Assembly (NCBI GenBank): GCA_024220505.1
Contig: JAKZZE010000019.1
Span: 248,001 to 312,000 of the forward strand
Source: Rhizopus arrhizus
Lineage: Eukaryota; Mucoromycota; Mucoromycetes; Mucorales; Rhizopodaceae
DNA: 64,000 nt
Direction of reading: 5' to 3'
Shown: positions 52,801 to 63,445 of the stretch, in pieces
Layout: each line of letters starts with the position of its first letter
How positions within the stretch are numbered: position 1 is the first letter of the stretch
The notes under the pieces: generated by a model
The model's input: the letters and a program-made list of their open reading frames with translations, nothing else
Database searches by the model: none
Told to the model about the DNA's origin: nothing
Program-made: the position numbers and the translations under genes

Positions 52801-54667
52801 ACTTCTTCATCATCCAGATCTAGAACAACCTTTTTATGTTGCTACTGATGCTAGTAACTATTCAATTGGTGCTGTTCTTTACCAAGTTATCAAAAATGAG
52901 ACTCGATATATCGGTTTCATGGCACGCTCACTTTCTACATCTGAAAAGAATTATTCTACTACTAAACGTGAGCTATTAGCAGTGATATTTGCACTAAAGA
53001 AGTTTCATCCATTTTTGTGGGGTAATCCATTCACCTTATACACTGATCACAAGGCCTTGACTTATCTCCACACCCAGCCTGTAGCTAACGCTATGATGAT
53101 CAATTGGCTGGACACTATACTGGATTATAACTTCAAAATCATCCATCGACCTGGTATTCAAAATATTCTACCAGATGCTTTGTCGCGTCTTTTCGAACCT
53201 GAAAAAACGCTGGAGGGGGATAATAAAACCATCAAAACAATCGTCACTTCCCAAATTATCAATTCTAACGGATCAATTCTTACATCCAGAATGATGATGC
53301 CTGCTGACTTGATGACCCCAGCACCAGAAGACAGACAAAAGCTACTCATGGATACACATTTAGAAGGACACCGTGGAGCTCAAGCAATCGTAACAGCTTT
53401 ACATAGTGATGGTATTCACTGGACAAAGCTCAAGGAAGATGCACTTGAAATAATACGTAGTTGTCCTGATTGCCAAAAATTCAATATCGCAAAGCACGGA
53501 TACAATCCCTTGACCTCAATCTATGCTGATGCACCTTGGGATCACATCTGTATCGACACAGCCGGACCTTTCCCTACTTCAGTACAAGGTAATCAATACA
53601 TCCTTCTGGTAGTAGACGTCTTTACACGATATTGTGTACTCAAAGCCTTGCCCGATAAATCCTCTCTCACTATTGCACTTGCATTAAGGAGTATCTTATC
53701 GCTCTTCGGTCGACCAAAAATTATCCAAAGTGATAATGGTACTGAGTATGTCAATGAACTCGTCAGACTATATGTTGAATCATCCGGTATTGATCATCGT
53801 CTCATATCAGCTTATCATCCCCGAGCTAACGGTATAGTTGAACGATGGGTTGGCAAAGCAAAAAATATTTTGCACAAAAGATTACAAGGCAGAACTGAGG
53901 ATTGGGACTTGTATGTTGACAGTACCCAAGAAGCCCTCAACAATACGCATACAGCTTTACACGGCACTAGACCTTTCTCATTGATGTTTGCAAGACGTCC
54001 CAATGAAAACAAGGATTATAATAACGTGCTGGACAAAACTAAATCGCCTGAAACGATGAAACAGTTAGAAACTAGAATTAACGAGTTTAATGACACTGTC
54101 TTACCGGCTATTCGTGAAAAAATAAAAACTTCACAAGCTGCTTCTCGAGACAAGTTCAACCAAACTCACAGAATTCTAACCGATATCCCCACTGGTAGTC
54201 AAGTCACGCTCAAGAATGTAAACCGTGTTGCAAAAAGTGATCCCCTCTACGTTGGTAATTATACTGTCAAAAGAAAAACTCAAGGTGGTTCATATGTGTT
54301 GGTTGATGCAACTGGAGCACTCTTACCAAGAGATGTACCTCCATCGCAAATAAAGGTTATTTCCCAGGAAGTATCCTTATCCAATACTGATCAATCTGAA
54401 TCATACGATGTTGAGGCAGTTCTACACCATAAGGGATCACCGGGTAATTACTTATATAAAGTTCGATGGAAAGGTTATGGAGAAGAAGATGACACTTGGG
54501 AACCGGCTAGTCATTTCCATGATTACAGACCGATCCAAAAATATTGGTCACGTCTAAGTGAACAAGAACCAGCGCGCGAGGTTCAACTTGTTCCTAAAAA
54601 AGATACGACTAAGAAAAGAAAAAACGTGCATCGCAGTGTAACTAACTCTAAAAGAAACAGACGTTAA
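49811..54667 (+). CDS. Gag-Pol polyprotein with chromodomain
   Basis: Single frame of 1618 codons from ATG at 49811 (an upstream in-frame TTG is not needed). Order: Gag (about 130-310); Cys/His-rich segments CAIHGIANHPTERC and CYRCSGN...CPRD (about 380-450) instead of a standard knuckle; protease ALVDSGSSFS (about 538); RT with TLDLRQAFHRFQI and FVDDIIIFS (about 863); RNase H with VATDASNYSIG and TDHKALTYL; integrase with GHRG...CPDCQ zinc finger and D/D/E at IDTAGPF, QSDNGTEY and NGIVERW (DD35E, about 1247/1306/1343); and a C-terminal chromodomain YKVRWKGYGEEDDTWEP (about 1531-1577), which in chromoviruses directs integration to marked chromatin. No lesion seen. Confidence 0.95.
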   Translation: MADNDQSTQVHSLNEKGNIDKQEETSRISEDIEMAIVEEAAFTTSNRFELKEDPSIDAVMGLRVTLTDLRQQIARAVVTGAPQEELTKLQEQAVNIKNCIQFLDDAQAFCITPPTPVGNAAFSSGLSSTAFNPRSAHIIPPDLPVWQWSGNIWRKDADVHDSVEDLLDTFSLIIESNGLSVDSSWSRLVPIKMNRDQRSWFNEVLKGRSLTWSEVRKIIIKTYAAQDVAQELEYMDQLLSLKMLSTESIEAFTDRFQRIRRAAKWDDDIRTASIYKRALPGFLRQEVSRSLLNLGRDQQDSVAKVAAKARMVLSSNLCSETGSSNRQDSGLKTSSSPLLSKGTEASKYNPNNLEISNNQLANLKRVSMGSMKNKFRCAIHGIANHPTERCNKYKDLLKQNSSSVTSLPATSSRPLSFVSAAKNCYRCSGNVPWSKEHAARCPRDKPYQGPTKAIRSVRLDISRSNGNKPNLTITPQARPQQASSKVSSGDSNLMDVDDDGYPINYDCKKLTKQNEVFKSTNHSLIVPITIENVNTMALVDSGSSFSSIDTNFVNKYNIAVDRNVSGSVILAASDNVSKRFGTTKFLLSVIYGDNDKNLIHTSHSFEVLPLSLDTEVVIGLDLMHKLNILVTNLAIRHPNLAPVIDKEITDDTPEPNKAPFGTPEQQAHFHNAVKPFVDQNALIPKNSFCTVPESVIRLDTVKGKTAYRAPYRTPFKLLPIMRECIDTWLKDEVIERASPNSDWNSPLTLAPKKDLLGNLTGHRPCLDPRLLNSILVSNDRHPIPKIEEIFDRLQGSTIFTTLDLRQAFHRFQIYEPDRIKTTFTFEGQQYQFRGCPFGLKHIASRYQRVINIVLRDLPYAQAFVDDIIIFSKSYEEHITHVQNIIQRLTKVNLILNPDKCHFAQSTVYLLGFCVDAKGSRLDPRKVTNALTWPRPASGKEIQRFLGLVNYFRKYLPNISEVTAPLDKLRFEGKLDKLWTSEQERAFEKIKALLSSAPLLHHPDLEQPFYVATDASNYSIGAVLYQVIKNETRYIGFMARSLSTSEKNYSTTKRELLAVIFALKKFHPFLWGNPFTLYTDHKALTYLHTQPVANAMMINWLDTILDYNFKIIHRPGIQNILPDALSRLFEPEKTLEGDNKTIKTIVTSQIINSNGSILTSRMMMPADLMTPAPEDRQKLLMDTHLEGHRGAQAIVTALHSDGIHWTKLKEDALEIIRSCPDCQKFNIAKHGYNPLTSIYADAPWDHICIDTAGPFPTSVQGNQYILLVVDVFTRYCVLKALPDKSSLTIALALRSILSLFGRPKIIQSDNGTEYVNELVRLYVESSGIDHRLISAYHPRANGIVERWVGKAKNILHKRLQGRTEDWDLYVDSTQEALNNTHTALHGTRPFSLMFARRPNENKDYNNVLDKTKSPETMKQLETRINEFNDTVLPAIREKIKTSQAASRDKFNQTHRILTDIPTGSQVTLKNVNRVAKSDPLYVGNYTVKRKTQGGSYVLVDATGALLPRDVPPSQIKVISQEVSLSNTDQSESYDVEAVLHHKGSPGNYLYKVRWKGYGEEDDTWEPASHFHDYRPIQKYWSRLSEQEPAREVQLVPKKDTTKKRKNVHRSVTNSKRNRR

Positions 54668-55092
54668 TACATTGACCTTCTTCCACCAACTTTCATTAAC
54701 TATACATATACGTTACCAGCAAATTACGCAATTATAAAATATTTACGAGGATAGTAAAAAAAATGAATTTTTTTCTCATGCCTTAATATTTTTCAATATG
54801 CACATTTGTACGCAGTCACATTTACAGACAAACATCACTTTAGCAATAAATTCCTGTTTAGGGTTTATTATCGCCTAAATGCTTTGTTCCATTCTTGAAC
54901 ACTATACTTTATATGTTTATATAAAGAGCCACTATACGTTATATGACTTAACCCTACCAAGCACCTGTTTCTTACAACAAATAGAGCTCATCTTGACATC
55001 TCAAACCTCATTTTCGACATTCACTTAAACAAACATATTTTTACTTGCCACATTAATCCCAGAAAATATAGTTACAACCTGGAAGGGGGCAA

Positions 55093-55433
55093 TGTCATGT
55101 TTTGACATGTCAATAAGATACAGTCTTATCATTCTGGACTAAATCTTTACAAATGAGTTTGAATAAGAATAGAACCTGATAATTATCACTGCCCTAAACA
55201 GCCAAGTTTCACTTTCATCTCAACAGTTGATTATTAACATCAGTCTATAAAATTTTTCTTATACATGTCAAATCATATCGGTCGTAACTATTTTTGTCAT
55301 CTAATCTCAGGTCTTGCTCAACTAATATAAATAGCCTTGAAATCTTTCTTTAATAAAAGTATTCGACTTTAGAACTATTGTTCGGTCTCGTTAATTCTTC
55401 TTTATCTTATTTTTGAATACTTAAAACACTTCA
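55093..55433 (+). repeat. 3' LTR of chromodomain Gypsy element
   Basis: Appears base-for-base identical to 49426-49766. Confidence 0.95.
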
Positions 55434-56526
55434 GCAGCATCGATTAGAATGGGCCAAGAAGCACCAGGATTGGACAGTGGAAGAATGGTGAAAAGTCGTC
55501 TTTTCTGATGAAACCAAGATCAACGTATGGGGCTCTGATGGTTGTAAGTATTATTGGAAAAGACCAAGTGATCCTCTTCAACCGCATCATCTAGAGTTTA
55601 CAGTCAAGCATGGAGGCGGCAAGTTGATGATGTGGGGCTGCATAACATCTGAAGGACCAGGATATGCTTGTCAAATTTACGATGGGAACATGAACGCGGA
55701 TGTTTATCAGCATATATTAGACACTACACTTCGTGATACTATGGAGTACTACAATTTCAACTGGTCCAACATTTACTTTCAGCATGATAATGATCCAAAG
55801 CACAAGGCAAAATCCACAATAGCCTGGTTAGATAATCATCAAGTGCGCTATATTAGCGATTGGCCAGCTCAGAGTCCGGACTTAAATCCAATAGAACATG
55901 TATGGCATCAACTGAAGTTAAAGCTCAGCTGTTACGAACGTAGAGCAAAGAATACGGATGAGCTTTGGGAACGAGTAGAAAAAGCATGGAATGAATTTGA
56001 TAAAGAACTTTGCCAAAGGCATATCGATAGCATGCCGGCAAGAATTCAAGAGGTTATTAATAAAAAAGGAGGACCAACTAAATATTAATAAATAAACCCA
56101 TTTCGTTCAAATTTTCGTTTTTTCAAATTTTCCAATTGCGCGCCTCATACTTCCTTCAATACTTATCCAATGGGGCTTAAACTCTTTCGGATTTTTCAAG
56201 ACATGTAGGAAATCTACTATGTAGAAACAGAAGCAGTTTGTACCATTGTGACAGGATGTACGCTACAAAAACTGAGAAAAATGGATTCCTTGCAGCAATT
56301 TTTTGACCTACTGTATATATCATTATAGATATAACATATATTTTTTTCTAGGTTTTTTTTGATACAAATATTATATATCTATCCTGCAAATTCAAATTTG
56401 TATTATTTTATTCGAAGTTCAACTGTTAAAACACCCGAAGTATAATAATTTAGAATATAGGGATTGGGTGCAGTGGGCAGCATCTACGCAAAGGCGCACT
56501 TCACCTACTATACCATTTCTCAAATG

Positions 56527-57186
56527 TGACAGTTGCTAATATGTATGTTATGTCTAGTTTCGCTATACGGTGAAGTGATAACAGAAACCAATTAATAGAA
56601 GACTGTAAAGACTATTAATGTACAATAACAACAAGGTTAACAATAATAACTAGTTCTTGACTTCAATTGCTTGAACGTGCAAAAAGAATTTACTCGGCAC
56701 CCAAAATTAATTTTAGCGGGAAGAAAGCCTTTTTTTATTACTTTACAACAATTGATACTTTTAGAATAACATATTAATATAAGGTAATAGGGGAAATATA
56801 CAATTATAAAGAGGATTATGGTGATTTTGATAAATAAAGTGAATAATGTATCAATTGAGTATTCGTTTTCATATTGATTTTTTTATGGTGTTCTTTTCTG
56901 TTTAGTGTGCTGACACATTGGGTGAATAAGGTGTCCAGAGATCGTCTTCTTGATGTATCCTATGAGGGATAGAAAATAATAGGTAAGAAAAATAATGTCG
57001 GCCAATTGTGACGTGTGTCTTTTCAATTCCCGATGCGGTGAAGCTGATTATTTTCCTTTCCCCTTATTTTCTTTTACATTTTCTTCAATAACGTCTGTTA
57101 GAGTTATCCAACCACACCGAAAAGCATACCATTCGAATCGCCATGAAAAGGAGCATCTTTTGAATACAAAATAAGCTTTAAAAATC
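56527..57186. repeat. 662-bp LTR-like dispersed repeat, copy 2 (inverted)
   Basis: Inverted relative to 30048-30709, with scattered differences. Its right end (...TTTAAAAATC) is cut exactly where element 4 begins. Confidence 0.6.
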
Positions 57187-57734
57187 CACTGCACATAATT
57201 GTTATTTACAAAGTATGATAGCCCTCAGATATACCTCAGTTAATCGGGATTTATCATATTTAATGCAGCGTTATTGCAGTATGCCAAGTTGAACCTGTTT
57301 ACGTTGAATGTTAACTATTTCAGTGCGATAACCAAGTATCACTGTTTGGCAACGCGCCGCTTCATTATTCTTTTAACGATGAAACACAAGCATGATGCCT
57401 TTTTATTGGACCTTACATGCTTGCGTTTCTCTTTAATACCACTTCTTTATTGGCTTGTTACCTTTTCCTAATGCTTCCTTATTCGTCTGTTGCTCTTTAG
57501 CAATGCTTCCTTATTGGCTTATTATGGCTATATTTAGCTTTGAATGATTTATATTGGGAAATAAAATAGGCTTAAAACACGGTATTATTGGTCAAAAATG
57601 TAGTTTTATTCATTTATTTTTGGGCTTTATTGCCATATTGATTATATATTATTGGTTCATTCCAGTATTACAAAAGGGTAGGGGAAGGAGGAAAAGCGAG
57701 CAGGGGATCCATGGAAACGATCAAATAAAAAAAT
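57187..57734. other. Left subterminal region of element 4
   Basis: About 550 bp, no gene recognised. It contains repeated GCTTCCTTATT(C/G)G blocks near 57471-57515. Confidence 0.4.
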
Positions 57735-58327
57735 TCAAACGGTAGATGCAAAAAAAAAGGAAAATACACTTACCTTGACCATAGAAGCAGCAAACAAAAG
57801 AGTGTAGTAAATAAAGCCCATAAAGAAAAGCGCGCCAGTAGTAAGAAGGATCCAAACCTATAAGAGGTTATAGACATCATGGAACAACAGAAGCCAAAGC
57901 ATCTAAAGTTGTATAAAATAAAATATTAATAAAAGTAAACCATGATATACTTGATTTATTTACCTTAAAGTTCTTTTACTAACAAAATAGGATGCCAAGA
58001 CATTCATAAAGCTTCAGCCACGAACTAAAGGAATCTAATTTTACTTTTAATAAAGATTACTGAAAGCTATGAATGTATTTACCTTTTGAGCAGATATACA
58101 AAGACCCAAAGGAACTACAGCAGCCATGAATACATGTATGAATGCCTACTACAGCATGTTAGAACTAAAGTTTTCTTTTTCTTTTTTTTTTTTTTACTTA
58201 CCTTGCGATAACCGGAGCGATGTTGAAAAAGGAAATTGCTGAACAGAAAGAAAAAAAAAGGAACAAAATTTCGAAAAGGAAATCTTTTTATATTTTTTTT
58301 TTTTGCTATACTAAGACTGAGTTTCAT
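57735..58327 (-). CDS. Candidate small membrane protein gene in element 4 (three exons)
   Basis: Possible exons 58202-58327, 58083-58145 and 57735-57857 (minus strand), joined by GT-AG introns that keep phase 0, give about 103 residues. Exon 1 starts MKLSLSIAKKK and has a Phe-rich stretch; exon 2 encodes FIHVFMAAVVPLGLCISAQK; exon 3 encodes VWILLTTGALFFMGFIYY: three hydrophobic segments. The second intron (225 nt) is long for this locus. It is head-to-head with the second gene of element 4. No family recognised. AT-rich DNA easily yields hydrophobic frames, so this is tentative. Confidence 0.3.
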
Positions 58328-58409
58328 TGTAAACTCGATGATATTTAAGAAAGAATCAATTTTGATGTCAACCTCACTTATCTTTATTTCAAATTACTCT
58401 TATAACAAT

Positions 58410-59750
58410 ATGTCTGATCGTGGTATTCAATTCAACCCTGCTCCTGCCAATGCTCGTGGCTCTAACTCTGTTGGGCAACCAATCGCTGTTCCTTCTCGTG
58501 CTGTTGTTCCTGCGCTTGCTTCAAGCGATGCCATTCATGATAGCTTTGCCTATCCTAGGCCAGGTTTTCCTCCCATGACCCATGTTCAGAAGCGAATGCG
58601 CCAAGCCTAAGACATGGAGACTGATGAAGTATCTCTTTCTTTTTCCATTTATATGGAGCTAAGAAAAGAAAACGATGGTTTGAAAGAGATGCTTCGAAAA
58701 GAGCAAGAGGAAAAGCGGGCCTTGCATGTAGCATACAGCAAGCTCAAAGAAGCATACGATGAGCTTGAAGCAGAATCAGGCAAAGGCGCAAAGCCGATTG
58801 CTACTGCTGTTAAAGTAAGAACATTAAAATTCAATTTTAAACAAATAGACTAATCGCTTTTCTCTGAAATATAGGATGCTGTGAGAAATCACTACAACAA
58901 TCTGCCACCATCGTCTCAGTATATCCTTGAAAAGCCTCTGAAGTCTCCTGAAAACCAAAGAGTATTTAGATTACTGCAAGACTATGTGAATAGTCATTAC
59001 TCATACAAAGACACCAACAACCGCGATCTACGCAAGTACCTTGAACGACAATATTACACGAAGAAAGCTGGCATAACAAGTGTTGAAGAGATAGATCCAG
59101 TTGAGGATTTCATGAGAAAAAGAAAAGCTGCAAAAGTTACTCGTAGAAGTGCTGTAAGTGCTACATAAAGTATTGTAATCGCATAACTGACTTTGCGTTT
59201 TTAGAAAACAAGAGCTCGTAAGGCTATATAAGAGCAGTACAAGGATCAAGGTGTTTATAACAACTATCCCAGCTGTGAGTACTTGCTTCAACAGCAATAC
59301 ATGTCTGAAGAAGAAGATATGTATAACGACGAAACAATGGACAAGGTGGAGGAAATTCTTCTGGAGCAAAATCCAGATAGAACAACTCCTTTTACCGAAA
59401 AGGAACGTATGTCTGTCTTGTGCAAGAAAACAGTTGATTATTTTGAAGTTCGTGTACCAAAGTACAGATCACCTGCTGTAAGTTTAATCAATATCTTTTT
59501 AAGCGTAATCAACTAATTATCCAATATTCAGTGTACCGAATTTTTTAAGCTGTTGGATGATCAGATAGCAAGTGACAAGGCAAAAAGGCAAAGAACTGGA
59601 AATAGCAGCATCCAGTTTCTTCCTCGTGTACAAAGAAAATACGCGTTGCCAGTTCCTGAATTTATCAAGAAAGAAAATATAACTGAAGAGAGTATCGCTT
59701 GGGCTTTTGGTGGTGAAATGGAGTTGGATGAACACAACTTGCTGTTTTAA
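58410..59750 (+). pseudogene. Second gene of element 4, TNPA-like candidate with nonsense codons
   Basis: Four exons 58410-58814, 58875-59153, 59205-59477 and 59532-59750, all introns GT-AG and phase 0, the same architecture as the second gene of element 1. Exon 1: Ser/Ala/Pro-rich start, then a Glu/Lys coiled coil (ELRKENDGLKEMLRKEQEEK). Exon 2: helical and basic, ending TRRSA. Exon 3: YMSEEEDMYNDE and VPKYRSPA. Two in-frame TAA codons (58608-58610 and 59229-59231) break it; both could come from CAA by C-to-T change. Convergent with the transposase gene. Confidence 0.7.
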
Positions 59751-59869
59751 AAAAATTGTAAAATAAATAAAACAAAAAAAAAGAAAAAAACAAGGAACGC
59801 GGTGTTTAGATTTTTAAATTTTAATTTTTTTTTTTTTTTTTTTTACTTTTTACTTTGTTTATTTATTTT

Positions 59870-62847
59870 TTACAAACCAATGGTTTTTCTTGGAAGAGGT
59901 AAAAAGACAACATGATTATCAGGATAACCTTGCTTCATAGCCACACAAGTAAATATACGAGATACTGGAAGAATACAGTCTGAATCAGCTGGTCGAAATG
60001 AGTTATGGTAGTACGCGGCACCAAGACATTCAAATCCTTGAAAAGGATGAAGAGGAGGGTTGTACCAACGTACAAAAGCAAAGAGGTGTTCATCAAAAGC
60101 ATTTGGCATAAAGACTCGACCGTTTGGAAGGATAGATTTTTTCATTTGAAGTTGATGGCTAAAATAATATTGAACTTCGCCAATTCGCATTTCAGGCTCT
60201 TGTCCAAGAACAGCAGAATTACAGGCGACTTCAATGTAACAACCACGAGTAGTACGCGATGCCTTTGACCGATATGTCTGCCCAAGGATCTCAATTTCAG
60301 AAAAAAGAGAAATATCAGGAAGTACCATTGTAGACAAGTCATCAAATTCTTCTGGGATTAGCGCACTTGTGAATGTTCGATCAGTGTATACAATTTTGTA
60401 AAAGGCAAGAAGATAGTCATAATGGTCTCGAGTCAATCTATTAACACTGACTTTGTGTCTAGAAGAAGCTTGCGTATCAGGAGGTAGAGTTTCAGCACCA
60501 GTGAAGATATCATTCAAACGTAGAGGAGCATTGACAAATAAACTAAAATCAAAACAGGTTGAAGTAGATGAAGAAGCAACTAGGGAATCAGAAGGCGTTG
60601 GTGACAAGTAACCAAAGGAAGACATCATCACAGGATTCTGTTTAATTCCTTGTGGTAAGTTACGGATGTAGTCACCATAGTGTACAACAGAAAGAAACTT
60701 CTTCATATATGTAACTTCGAACGCTGTCTTGTAGTTTACTGTCATCTTCTTAATATCGCCATTAAGCCTCTCAAAGCCATACAACCAAAATGCATATATT
60801 GGACCAAAGTCTTGGATAGAGTCCTTTAGATGCAGATGAAGATGCATATTTGGAGTGACCATCTCTGCACCATACAATTCAACAACACCAGTGACAAACT
60901 CATGGAATAGTTTATGGGCCATCATGGCTTCATTCTGAGTAATGCATGGACGACATACGATATGGCAGGCCTGTACAAACTTTGCCCAATTTTCTTTATG
61001 ACGGACTGGAAGGCGAGACTTCAGTAAAAGGGGCGAAAGAGCAAGACACCAGGTTCTCCATTCATCAGCCTTTAAGTCAGAAAAATTGCTGGCAATTTTC
61101 TGATTGATCGGTGTGTATTGTGCTGGCAATATAATGTCGTTTGCTTCCTTTTGCATTTCTTTCAAGTCAGCATCGGTCAAATATAATTCATGGGTAAGGT
61201 CACAAATAGTAGTACGCCATATTTTAACCATTTTCTTTGCTGTTCCTAGGAAAAGGCCATGCATAGGATCAATGGCAGTACAACGAACAAGATCAAGGTA
61301 TTCCAAATCATGTAGAGCAGAAAATCGAGTACCAAATTTCTGTTCCAAGTCAGTCCTTTGTTTCTTTGTAGATGCTTCTTTCCAATTTCTTGCATGATGA
61401 CGATTTTCAATATTGGTACGAAGTGACCAAGCATTAAGATCTTCAAGGCCAAAAGAAAAATCACGTTGAAGATTTGTATTATGACGAGCAGGAAATGCTG
61501 TTGAGCATTTATTACAAGGTACAGTTGCATTGAATGAAGTAAACCCACTAACCTTTCGGCTAGCAGGAATATCGCAAGCAATCAAGAACAGAGCAGCACG
61601 AACTTGGACAGGAGCATTGGGAGAATCAGCTGTAGAGGTAAAAAAGTCACCATAGTAAAGCTCCTTCAGATCCTTTACCAAAACTTGTAAATAGTTATTG
61701 ATTTGTGTGTCTTTGGGTTCTTTGGGTCCAGGAATAACACAAACCACGATGATATTTTCTTTTTTGTATCGGATGGATCTTGGAAGATTATTTATCGTCA
61801 AGTAAACAGCACCAACAGAGTACACGGTTCTTTTTGAAGATTGAAACCAATCGACATTCAAAGTGAACAAAAGAGATCTAGCTTGACTGGTAAATACATT
61901 ACCATCTCTATCCTTGAATTCATTCCAAAATTGACCATCATAGATATCATACCTAGTGTTGTTATGACGAGTACGATAGCGCCATGCTTCAATTGCTGAT
62001 TCAAAGCCTGGTCGTGAGAACATCACAGTCAAAGCATACTTGATGGAATTGAATGCAGAGACCTTGTTGGCATACATCTTGCTTGCACCAACCGTAACAG
62101 GCTTGAAGAGTGGGGTATTACATGTGATGCGAAATTCAGAAAAGGTGCACTTCGAATCACAGTGTACTTCTTCAGGCTGATATAGGGTATGGCATTCGGG
62201 ACAGACAACAAGGCGAAACATGCCCTTGTAAGTATAATCGATTCCAACAGTATTACGCATGGTATCCAATTTTGCGGGAAAAATTGGTTGATGGTTTAAG
62301 AGAAAAGCAAGATCATTCGCAAATTTCATTACCACTTCAGCAGCATATTCGGATATGAAAAATAACTGGAAGTATGTCAAGAAGACAGCAATAAAAGCAA
62401 CAATATCATTTTGGAATCCCTTGATTTCAACTAAAAATTTAACAATGTAAGTAATGCATTCTTCATAAAAGTAACCCACTTCTAGGAAATAATTACCTTG
62501 AGGCATATCAAATTCAACAATATCCATACTGTCAGATAAATTCACTTCATCATTTTCAATCACTTCCTAATTTGAAACGTCTTCTGCGTTGTCTTCATCA
62601 GAATCATTTTTATTTGCTTCAATTATCTCATTATTGGCATCAACTTCTTGAACCTTTTCTGCTTCATCTATTTATATATAACGCGTCAGTAAAAATACTA
62701 TCTAAATGTAAGTAAACTACCTTTAGCAGCTTCTTTTTTTTTATGGCGAGCAAGAGTCCATCGAGTAACCAATTGGTACTTGCCAATTTCTCCTTCAGAG
62801 CATTGGCTACAGTAGCATTTAAATCTGTATTGGGTTGAAGAGTTCAT
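59870..62847 (-). pseudogene. CACTA/tnp2-type transposase of element 4, one nonsense codon
   Basis: Two exons: 62721-62847 and 59870-62667, with a 53-nt GT-AG intron, would give 974 residues. Exon 1 carries the zinc-like FKCYCSQC...H motif. The body shows LNVDWFQSS, CDIPASRKVSGF, CNKC, IDPMHGLFLGTAKKM and FWLYGFERLNGD, all conserved with element 1. A single in-frame TAG at 62567-62569, early in exon 2, truncates it; the 897-codon frame after it is open. A late restart is unlikely because the zinc motif would be lost. Unlike element 1 there is no intron in the middle of the gene. Confidence 0.8.
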
Positions 62848-63445
62848 TGTAAATATAATAAAAGATTATTTTATAAACTTGATCTATTGTTTTACGCGCT
62901 TATATATGATTTCAAAAGCAACAGCCAAGGAGTATTGAAATTCAGTTGAAATTCTAAAAATAAAACAAAAGCTTTTGATTAGTGTAGCCAGGATACTTAC
63001 ATCATACCAGCAATCGCTGGATAGTAGATTTGGTTGCAGATAAAGTCAGTTTGCCGTTTATATCGTGGGCTTTGAATCTTTTTTTAGATTTCTGTTTGAT
63101 GCTTTCCACCTTCGTCATATTTGGTCCACTTTTATTTTTTTTTAATGAAAAAATTTCTAAAGTACTTTTTTTTTAAAACCCAAATTTAAAACGCTCCTTT
63201 TTTTATTCAAGTTAAAACAGTACATTGAATGGAGATTCCTTTTGTAATTTCAATGCTGGGAATGTAATTTTTTTTTTTTTTACAATTTCAACATTGCAAC
63301 TTTTTTTTTTTTTTTTCAAAAGTACTCAGTAACAATATACTTTTTCTTTTGTTTTTTAACCTTTTCATAGAAATCTCAAGACGTGTAGCATAATAGACAT
63401 TCATTCCGTTGCCGCCTTTTTTTTCTTTACTCTCAAAAAATAAAA
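62848..63445. other. Region upstream of element 4 transposase
   Basis: Probable promoter region between divergent genes; T runs, no recognisable gene. Segments such as ACAATTTCAACATTGCAA resemble 47820-47890 in element 3. Confidence 0.4.

Larger units (their letters stand above)
49426..55433 (+). mobile_element. Complete chromodomain Ty3/Gypsy element
   Basis: A 6008-bp element with 341-bp LTRs (49426-49766, 55093-55433) that I read as identical, flanked by the 5-bp duplication GCAGC (49421-49425, 55434-55438). One open gag-pol frame. A polypurine tract GGAAGGGGGCAA precedes the 3' LTR. No TGG-type primer site follows the 5' LTR directly. Identical LTRs, an intact ORF and a clean duplication suggest a very recent, possibly active copy. 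Confidence 0.95.
49053..56088 (+). pseudogene. Mariner transposase, split by Gypsy element and carrying a nonsense codon
   Basis: The 5' part (49053-49425) encodes a helix-turn-helix domain (TYDIAKEVGVHESTVSRYSRR). The 3' part (55439-56088) encodes VVFSDETKI, IYFQHDNDPKHK and DLNPIEHVW; 35 residues separate the second Asp from the Glu (DD35E, against 34 in the other mariner). Joining across the Gypsy insert gives 341 codons including stop, the same length as the other mariner, but TGA at 55489-55491 interrupts the catalytic domain just before VVFSDE. The copy is dead twice over. Confidence 0.88.
48662..56313 (+). mobile_element. Tc1/mariner element 2 (DD35E), containing a Gypsy element
   Basis: Perfect 29-bp terminal inverted repeats (start CAGTAGGTCAAAAAATTG) at 48662-48690 and 56285-56313, flanked by TA. 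Without the Gypsy element (49426-55433) and one GCAGC duplication the element is 1639 bp. Inserted in element 3. Confidence 0.9.
43888..56475. mobile_element. CACTA-like element 3, non-autonomous, opened by two mariner elements
   Basis: Left end CACTGCAAATAATCG followed by sequence related to elements 1 and 2 (43970-44320). A possible right end GGGATTGGGTGCAGTG is at 56460-56475. Without the two mariner insertions the element is about 3 kb. Its 47.8-48.6 kb segment resembles 63.2-64.0 kb in element 4. The right end and element identity are inferred; flanking triplets do not match. Confidence 0.4.

Noticed and set aside
57554..57745. A 63-codon plus-strand hydrophobic frame
   Set aside because: AT-rich shadow without splice or codon support; the minus-strand exons nearby are better supported.
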